From positions 1 through 11,984 of the forward strand of contig JAHJOY010000037.1 of the NCBI GenBank assembly GCA_018819665.1: DNA of 11,984 nucleotides. The letters run 5' to 3'. This DNA comes from a bacterium (GTDB taxonomy: Bacteria; Atribacterota; Phoenicimicrobiia; Phoenicimicrobiales; Phoenicimicrobiaceae). Both the position numbers and the translations under genes were made by a program. Below, piece by piece: positions 8,147 through 11,984 of the stretch (position 1 is its first letter; every line of letters begins with the position of its first letter). A model generated the notes under the pieces. The model had not been told where the DNA came from. It worked only from the letters and a program-made list of their open reading frames with translations, and searched no databases.

Positions 8147-8175
8147 ATTTTATTATAATTTAAATTCTTAGTCAA
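8147..8175 (-). promoter_or_regulatory. Sigma-A-type promoter of tRNA-Arg-tadA
   Basis: A -35 TTGACT (8170-8175) and -10 TAAAAT (8147-8152) are 17 nt apart. Transcription should begin near 8140, about 20 nt before the tRNA. The heptamer array at 8190 starts just upstream of the -35. No separate promoter is apparent in the 34 nt between the tRNA and tadA. Confidence 0.75.
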
Positions 8176-8189
8176 ATTTATTAAAAGAA

Positions 8190-8240
8190 AGTATCGAGTG
8201 AAAACAGTATCGAGTATATAGTATCAAGTATCAAGTTAAG
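8190..8240 (+). repeat. Heptamer array C (AGTATCG type), left arm of composite repeat
   Basis: The units are AGTATCG, AGTGAAAAC (2 nt longer), AGTATCG, AGTATAT, AGTATCA, AGTATCA, AGTTAAG. A purine-rich stretch follows. The same order, including the closing AGTTAAG, occurs at 5-25. This is the first part of the gene-free stretch 8121-8596, which holds two divergent promoters and repeats only. Confidence 0.75.
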
Positions 8241-8258
8241 AAAAGAAAGATTAAAGAT

Positions 8259-8282
8259 AGTATCGAGTGAAAACAGTATCGA
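8259..8282 (+). repeat. Exact 24-nt copy of 8190-8213
   Basis: The segment is identical, base for base, to 8190-8213: two AGTATCGA words separated by GTGAAAAC. The offset is 69 nt, not a multiple of 7, so it looks like a later duplication of part of array C and not simple continuation of the register. Confidence 0.85.
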
Positions 8283-8339
8283 TTTAAGAAAGAGAGAAAA
8301 AAGGTATAAAGATTATTTATATGTATTCTTCTATTTTTT

Positions 8340-8392
8340 GTAGGGGGCGGATTTATCCGCCCCGGAACGGGTTTGATGAATCAAACCCCTAC
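8340..8392. repeat. Inverted pair of GTAG-footed hairpins (R2 and R3), BIME-like
   Basis: R2 on the plus strand is GTAG (8340-8343) followed by a 9-bp palindrome, 8344-8352 with 8355-8363. R3 on the minus strand is GTAG (8392-8389) followed by an 8-bp stem, 8388-8381 with 8376-8369, and a 4-nt loop. A 5-nt linker separates them. The ends GTAGGGG and CCCCTAC also form a 7-bp terminal inverted repeat. Two REP hairpins in opposite orientation form the structure called a BIME in enterobacteria. No T-tract is present, so these are not ordinary terminators. Confidence 0.65.
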
Positions 8393-8402
8393 GTTTACAT
8401 TC

Positions 8403-8424
8403 ACAGGTGAGACGCCTGTCCTAC
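8403..8424 (-). repeat. GTAG-footed hairpin R4
   Basis: On the minus strand GTAG (8424-8421) is followed, after one base, by a stem of 5 bp plus a G-T pair: 8403-8408 with 8414-8419. The stem (ACAGG/CCTGT) is unrelated to those of R2 and R3, but the arrangement is the same. Confidence 0.5.
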
Positions 8425-8466
8425 GATTAGTGGGCTAACTAACAAATCTTCTGTTTTCTTTCTTTT

Positions 8467-8496
8467 CTTCACTATATATACTCGATACTCGATACT
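8467..8496 (-). repeat. Heptamer array D (AGTATCG type), right arm of composite repeat
   Basis: On the minus strand the units are AGTATCG, AGTATCG, AGTATAT, then AT and AGTGAAG. The purine-rich run after them (8457-8469) is a perfect 13-bp inverted copy of 8238-8250. Arrays C and D therefore face each other and enclose the R2-R4 hairpins. Confidence 0.75.
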
Positions 8497-8508
8497 ATAT
8501 TTTATTAA

Positions 8509-8537
8509 TTGAAATATTAGTTTAATTTTGTTATATT
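8509..8537 (+). promoter_or_regulatory. Sigma-A-type promoter of murD
   Basis: TTGAAA (8509-8514), a 17-nt spacer and TATATT (8532-8537) fit the consensus, and TGT just before the -10 makes it an extended -10. The expected transcript start near 8544 leaves a leader of about 50 nt. Confidence 0.75.
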
Positions 8538-8596
8538 TAGAAAGAAGATTGTTTAACTCTATTAAATAAGGATAAATACAAGAGGATATGCCTTAA

Positions 8597-10006
8597 ATGA
8601 CTAAAAATCCTGAAGATTTGAAAAATAAAAGAATCACCATAATGGGATTAGGATTAAATCAGGGTGGTTTAGGAGTTACTCTGTTCTTAGTAAAAACCGG
8701 TGCCCAACTTTTAGTTACAGATTTAAAGACTAAGGAAGAACTTCAACCTTCTTTGGAAAAATTAAAAGACTTCGATATTAAATATGTCCTGGGCCGACAC
8801 CGGGAAGAAGATTTTATTAATACAGATATGGTAATTCAAAACCCGGCTGTTCCCCATAATTCAAAATATTTAAAAATTGCCCGGAAACATAAAATTCCCA
8901 TTAAAACCGATTTGGATCTTTTCTTTCAACTTTGCCCCTCTAAAAATATAATTGCCGTTGCCGGAACTAAAGGTAAAAGCACTGTATCTCAACTTATTTA
9001 TCATATTTTTAAAGAAGCTCAAAAAGATACAATTTTAGCCGGTAATATCGGTATCTCCGTTTTAGATATTTTAGAAAAAATCAACCCTCAAACCTGGGTA
9101 ATTTTGGAAATATCCACCTGGCAGATGGAGGGGATAAAAAACCGCAAATTTAGACCCCAAACTGCGGTGTTAACCAATATCCTGCCTGACCACTTAGACC
9201 GCTATCCTAATTATAAAGAGTACGCCCGGTCAGAAAAATTAATCTTCAAGCACCAAAACCCAAATGATAATCTGGTAGTAAATTATGATAATGAAGAGAC
9301 TATTAAAATTAAAAAAGAAACCGGATTACCGATTTATTGGTTCAGTGCTAAAGAAAAGATAGAACCAGGATGTTATTTAGAAAATGATGAGTTGGTCTTT
9401 CAATTAGAAGAACATAAAATGGCCTTTGCTAAAATCTCCGATCTCCCTCTTCCTGGACCACATAATCTAGAAAATATTTTGGCAGCAAGCACAGTAGGTT
9501 TTATACATAATATCCCAGGTGAAATTATTCTAAAAGCGCTAAAAAATTTTCCTGGAGTTCCTTACAGATTAGAACTTATCAGAGAATTTAGAAGAATTAA
9601 ATTTTATAATGATACCTGTGCCACCACTCCGGAAGCAACTTTAGCCGCTTTAGAATCTTTTCCCAAACAGCCTATTATCTTAATTCTTGGTGGCAAAGAT
9701 AAAAAATTAAATTATGAAAATTTTGGGACAGCTATCGGACAAAATAAAAAAATTAAAAAGATTATTCTCTTGCAACACCCCGATTATGATGCCTCTTTAA
9801 AAATACTTTCTGTCTTAAAAAAATATCTTGATTCAGAAAAAATTATCCAAACATCCAATCTTAAAGTGGGGGTCGAAATAGCCCTGCAACAAGCCCAAAA
9901 AAATGACCTTATTCTTCTTTCCCCTGCAGCAGCCAGTTTCGGGATGTTTAAAAATGAATTTGACCGGGGAGACCAATTTAATAAAATAGTAAGAAATCTC
10001 AAATAA
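8597..10006 (+). CDS. murD: UDP-N-acetylmuramoylalanine--D-glutamate ligase, divergent MurD
   Basis: MurD is the cytoplasmic, ATP-dependent ligase that adds D-glutamate to UDP-MurNAc-L-Ala in peptidoglycan synthesis. All three Mur domains are present in 469 residues: an N-terminal nucleotide-fold (MGLGLNQGGLGV, 16-27), the ATP-binding GTKGKST (123-129), HLDRYP with the carbamylation-type lysine K214, GGKDK (K369), and the MurD hallmark SPAAASFGMFKNEFDRGD (442-459). Several motifs are altered: GTKGKST for GTNGKST, EISTWQME for ELSSFQLE, and NDTCATTPEAT where E. coli has NDSKATN. AGAGGA at 8581-8586 lies 10 nt before the ATG. The gene is outside any division/cell wall cluster and has its own promoter. 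A MurD-like paralogue with another substrate is possible but less likely. Confidence 0.9.
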   Translation: MTKNPEDLKNKRITIMGLGLNQGGLGVTLFLVKTGAQLLVTDLKTKEELQPSLEKLKDFDIKYVLGRHREEDFINTDMVIQNPAVPHNSKYLKIARKHKIPIKTDLDLFFQLCPSKNIIAVAGTKGKSTVSQLIYHIFKEAQKDTILAGNIGISVLDILEKINPQTWVILEISTWQMEGIKNRKFRPQTAVLTNILPDHLDRYPNYKEYARSEKLIFKHQNPNDNLVVNYDNEETIKIKKETGLPIYWFSAKEKIEPGCYLENDELVFQLEEHKMAFAKISDLPLPGPHNLENILAASTVGFIHNIPGEIILKALKNFPGVPYRLELIREFRRIKFYNDTCATTPEATLAALESFPKQPIILILGGKDKKLNYENFGTAIGQNKKIKKIILLQHPDYDASLKILSVLKKYLDSEKIIQTSNLKVGVEIALQQAQKNDLILLSPAAASFGMFKNEFDRGDQFNKIVRNLK

Positions 10007-10036
10007 TCTATTTGCCGTAATTTAATTTTTACAAGA

Positions 10037-10798
10037 TTAAAATAAATTCATATTCACCATGCCCAAAAGATAGATCACTGCAATTATTAAGGGCTGATGG
10101 AGTAAATAAATTAATAAAGAGTGTTTCCCTAAAAAACAGAAAACTTTTATCCCTGAAAAGAAAGAAAGATCAACAAGTTGAAATCTCCGAGAGTGATCTG
10201 AATATAGTAAATTACCAAAAAATATGCCTATTAAAACCACTCCAAACCAAGGTAAAAGGGGGAAATAGTCAACTGAATAAAATTGAGCTGGCCTAAACCC
10301 TAACCATGACAACCAATAAAAATCAAAAGAAAAGCCCTTTAAATATGCTCCCAAAAATATACAAAGAAAACCAATTAGTAAGTTCCAATAACGGAGTTTC
10401 AGAAAAGGATAAGCTAAGATAATGGAAATTCCGATAAGGTGAAGTATGCCAAAAATTACAAAAGCCTTATCCAAAAATATTCTAGTCACCAGAGTTATAA
10501 TTAAACCCCAGGAAAATATCTTCAAACCCCTTTTAAGATATTTTATGAATAATTTATTTTTATCTTTATGAATTTTCTTAGTCCTGGAAAAACTGACACT
10601 AAGGGATACTCCGACTAAAAAAATAAATATCGTGGCAGTTGTGCGCGCAAAATACATCCAGGGTCCAGAATATACATTGATATTATAATGAGCGAAATAG
10701 TGCAGATTATAAAGTAAGTGGTAGAGCACCATCATAATTATGGCAATTCCCCGCAGGAAATCTATTTCCCAGAATCGCTGTTGTAAATTTCTATCCAT
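10037..10798 (-). CDS. DUF1624/HGSNAT-like membrane acyltransferase
   Basis: The protein resembles the heparan-alpha-glucosaminide N-acetyltransferase catalytic family (DUF1624), membrane proteins thought to move acyl groups onto sugars. Its substrate here is unknown. The N-terminus has the family pattern RFWEIDFLRGIAI followed by YHLLYN. About seven hydrophobic segments are visible (near 16-36, 48-70, 92-110, 112-131, 137-155, 178-198, 222-245), and the C-terminus reads LGKHSLLIYLLHQPLI, as in many acyltransferases. I take the ATG at 10798 (253 residues) because a GAGG stands 6 nt before it; a GTG at 10843 has no such site. It follows deoD by 97 bp on the same strand and converges with murD across only 30 bp. 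Confidence 0.85.
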   Translation of the reverse strand: MDRNLQQRFWEIDFLRGIAIIMMVLYHLLYNLHYFAHYNINVYSGPWMYFARTTATIFIFLVGVSLSVSFSRTKKIHKDKNKLFIKYLKRGLKIFSWGLIITLVTRIFLDKAFVIFGILHLIGISIILAYPFLKLRYWNLLIGFLCIFLGAYLKGFSFDFYWLSWLGFRPAQFYSVDYFPLLPWFGVVLIGIFFGNLLYSDHSRRFQLVDLSFFSGIKVFCFLGKHSLLIYLLHQPLIIAVIYLLGMVNMNLF

Positions 10799-10804
10799 AA
10801 AATA

Positions 10805-10808
10805 CCTC
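10805..10808 (-). promoter_or_regulatory. Ribosome binding site that decides the acyltransferase start
   Basis: TTGAGG on the minus strand lies 6 nt upstream of the ATG at 10798. The alternative GTG at 10843 is preceded only by A/T-rich sequence, so the longer 268-residue version is unlikely. Confidence 0.65.
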
Positions 10809-10895
10809 AAGAAAGATAAATTTAGATCCTTTTTATCTTCCACTTTTGTTATATTTTCTTTTAATCTTAGTTATCTATTTTAGGTTGAATTTTAG

Positions 10896-11597
10896 CTATT
10901 CTGCTAATTCCAGGGCAACCTCTACCATCTGGTTAAAGGTCTTCTGCCGTTCCTCTGAAGTGGTCTCTTCTCTGGTCACCAAACTATCGGAAACAGTTAA
11001 AATCGAAAGAGCATTAACTTTAAACTTTGCTGCCATAGTATATAAGACAGCAGTTTCCATCTCCACGGCTAATATTCCATAATTTGCCCAGTGCTTCCAG
11101 GAATTAGGGTCATCGTGATAAAAAGTATCGGTGGTTAAAACACTCCCTACTTTTACCGAGATACCTTTCTCTAAGGCAATATCATAAGCCTTTTTTAAAA
11201 GGTCGAAATTTGCAGTAGAAGCATAATCCATACCAGAAAAGCGTATCTTGTTAATATTCGAATCCGTTGAGGCACTCATAGCTAAAATAACATCTCTTAT
11301 TTTTATATCTGCCTGCATAGAACCACAGCTTCCGATTCGGATTAAATTTTTAGCCCTGTAGTTTGTGATAAGTTCACTTATATATATCGATATAGAAGGT
11401 ATACCCATACCTGTCCCCTGGACAGAAATTCTTTTCCCTTTATAAGTTCCGGTATAACCATGCATACCGCGTACTTCATTATAACAGATAGCATCGGTAA
11501 GGAAATTTTCCGCTATATATTTTGCCCTCAAGGGGTCTCCGGGAAGTAAAACTGTACCGGCGATATCTCCTTCTTTTGCTCCAATGTGTATACTCAT
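10896..11597 (-). CDS. deoD: Purine-nucleoside phosphorylase, DeoD type
   Basis: The enzyme cleaves purine (deoxy)nucleosides with phosphate to free base and (deoxy)ribose-1-phosphate, a cytoplasmic salvage step. At 233 residues it is close to the E. coli hexameric enzyme, and the active-site residues fall at the same numbers: H4, G20, R24, R43, R87, E179-M180-E181, S203-D204 and R217. D204 supports use of 6-amino as well as 6-oxo purines. The ATG at 11597 has AGGAGG (11608-11613) 10 nt upstream. No deo operon partner is in the window; the acyltransferase-like gene downstream may share the transcript, although no functional link is evident. Confidence 0.97.
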   Translation of the reverse strand: MSIHIGAKEGDIAGTVLLPGDPLRAKYIAENFLTDAICYNEVRGMHGYTGTYKGKRISVQGTGMGIPSISIYISELITNYRAKNLIRIGSCGSMQADIKIRDVILAMSASTDSNINKIRFSGMDYASTANFDLLKKAYDIALEKGISVKVGSVLTTDTFYHDDPNSWKHWANYGILAVEMETAVLYTMAAKFKVNALSILTVSDSLVTREETTSEERQKTFNQMVEVALELAE

Positions 11598-11647
11598 GAT
11601 TATTTTTCCTCCTGTTTAGATAGATTAAATTAGTCGTTAGCACAAGA

Positions 11648-11671
11648 AGACACGGCACGCCGTGTCTCTAC
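11648..11671 (-). repeat. GTAG-footed hairpin R5
   Basis: On the minus strand GTAG (11671-11668) is followed at once by the 9-bp palindrome AGACACGGC/GCCGTGTCT (11667-11659 with 11656-11648). It lies upstream of deoD, next to a single TAGTCGT word (11631-11637). Structure and GTAG foot match R1-R4; the stem sequence differs. Confidence 0.6.
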
Positions 11672-11729
11672 ACTAAACCGACCAGGTATTAATTCTTTAA
11701 CTAACTAATCATGTAACCAATTAACTAAC

Positions 11730-11820
11730 AAGTGATGTAATGTGTAACATGTGATAAGTAACCTGTTTTTATAATTTAGGAAATTTAATCTTATTACTCA
11801 TTACATATTACTTGTTACTG
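11730..11820. repeat. Facing heptamer arrays F and G (GTAAxxT type)
   Basis: F (11730-11764) reads AAGTGAT, GTAATGT, GTAACAT, GTGATAA, GTAACCT. After 29 nt of AT-rich sequence, G (11794-11820) reads TTACTCA, TTACATA, TTACTTG, TTACTG, which on the minus strand gives words such as AAGTAAT and ATGTAAT. Both keep a 7-nt period and they stand in opposite orientation, as arrays C and D do. They fill much of the spacer between the partial gene and deoD. Confidence 0.65.
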
Positions 11821-11829
11821 TATTTTATG

Positions 11830-11864
11830 CGAGATACGATTCACGAGATGCGAGATACGAATTT
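11830..11864 (+). repeat. Heptamer array H (CGAGATA type)
   Basis: Units CGAGATA, CGATTCA, CGAGATG, CGAGATA, CGAATTT follow in unbroken 7-nt register. The last unit touches the stop codon of the partial gene at 11863, so the array begins directly at the gene's end. Confidence 0.7.
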
Positions 11865-11984
11865 AGTTTTCTTCGTTAAATTTTATTATACATTTCTCAA
11901 TATATTGCCTAAACTTTTTACTATTCATCCTGTCGTGTCTGGCATCGTAGGTAACATGATTTTTGTTATAAGGAGAACTTTTGG
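11863..11984 (-). CDS. C-terminal end of an unrecognised protein (partial)
   Basis: An open frame enters from the right edge and ends with TAA at 11863-11865, giving 39 residues: NKNHVTYDARHDRM in the middle, then a basic helix-like tail (KKFRQYIEKCIIKF) ending in EEN. The composition looks like real protein and repeats begin exactly at the stop, which supports a gene end. I do not recognise the family, and the fragment is too short to assign a function. Confidence 0.5.
   Translation of the reverse strand, partial: KSSPYNKNHVTYDARHDRMNSKKFRQYIEKCIIKFNEEN

Noticed and set aside
3842..11864. CRISPR array interpretation of the repeats
   Set aside because: There are no 25-40 nt repeats with unique spacers of even length; the units are contiguous heptamers.

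Overview
The window reads as chromosomal DNA from a low-GC, anaerobic bacterium. Support comes from a long pyruvate:ferredoxin oxidoreductase, an SRP RNA of the large kind with an Alu domain (as in Bacillus and Clostridium), tRNA genes with encoded CCA ends, and consensus sigma-A-type promoters. The order tadA - SRP RNA - dnaX - ybaB - recR is the one known from Bacillus and many Firmicutes. The Firmicutes or a deep low-GC anaerobic phylum such as Atribacterota would both fit; I cannot decide between them from the sequence.

Layout. Positions 1-187 hold repeats and a possible terminator. 188-3745 (minus) is nifJ (PFOR). 3746-3968 is a spacer with a heptamer repeat array. From 8175 down to 3969, all on the minus strand, runs an information-processing cluster: a promoter, tRNA-Arg(ACG), tadA, tRNA-Ser(CGA), a second promoter, tRNA-Ser(GGA), SRP RNA, dnaX, ybaB, recR. 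8176-8508 is a gene-free, repeat-rich block. 8509-10006 (plus) is a promoter and a divergent murD. It converges on a minus-strand pair, a membrane acyltransferase-like protein (10037-10798) and deoD (10896-11597). 11598-11862 is another repeat-rich spacer. 11863-11984 is the 3' end of an unrecognised minus-strand gene.

How the genes work together. TadA makes inosine at position 34 of tRNA-Arg(ACG), and that tRNA lies 34 nt upstream of tadA behind one promoter, so enzyme and substrate appear to share a transcript. DnaX is the clamp-loader subunit; YbaB and RecR are its usual companions in DNA maintenance and repair. PFOR supplies acetyl-CoA and reduced ferredoxin, MurD acts in peptidoglycan precursor synthesis, and DeoD in purine salvage.

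The most unusual content is intergenic. Two repeat systems recur: (i) at least eight arrays of degenerate tandem repeats that use different words but all keep a 7-nt period, and (ii) five short hairpins of different sequence, each preceded by a GTAG tetranucleotide like the foot of REP elements. In two places they occur in the same order: heptamer array, purine-rich stretch, GTAG hairpin.
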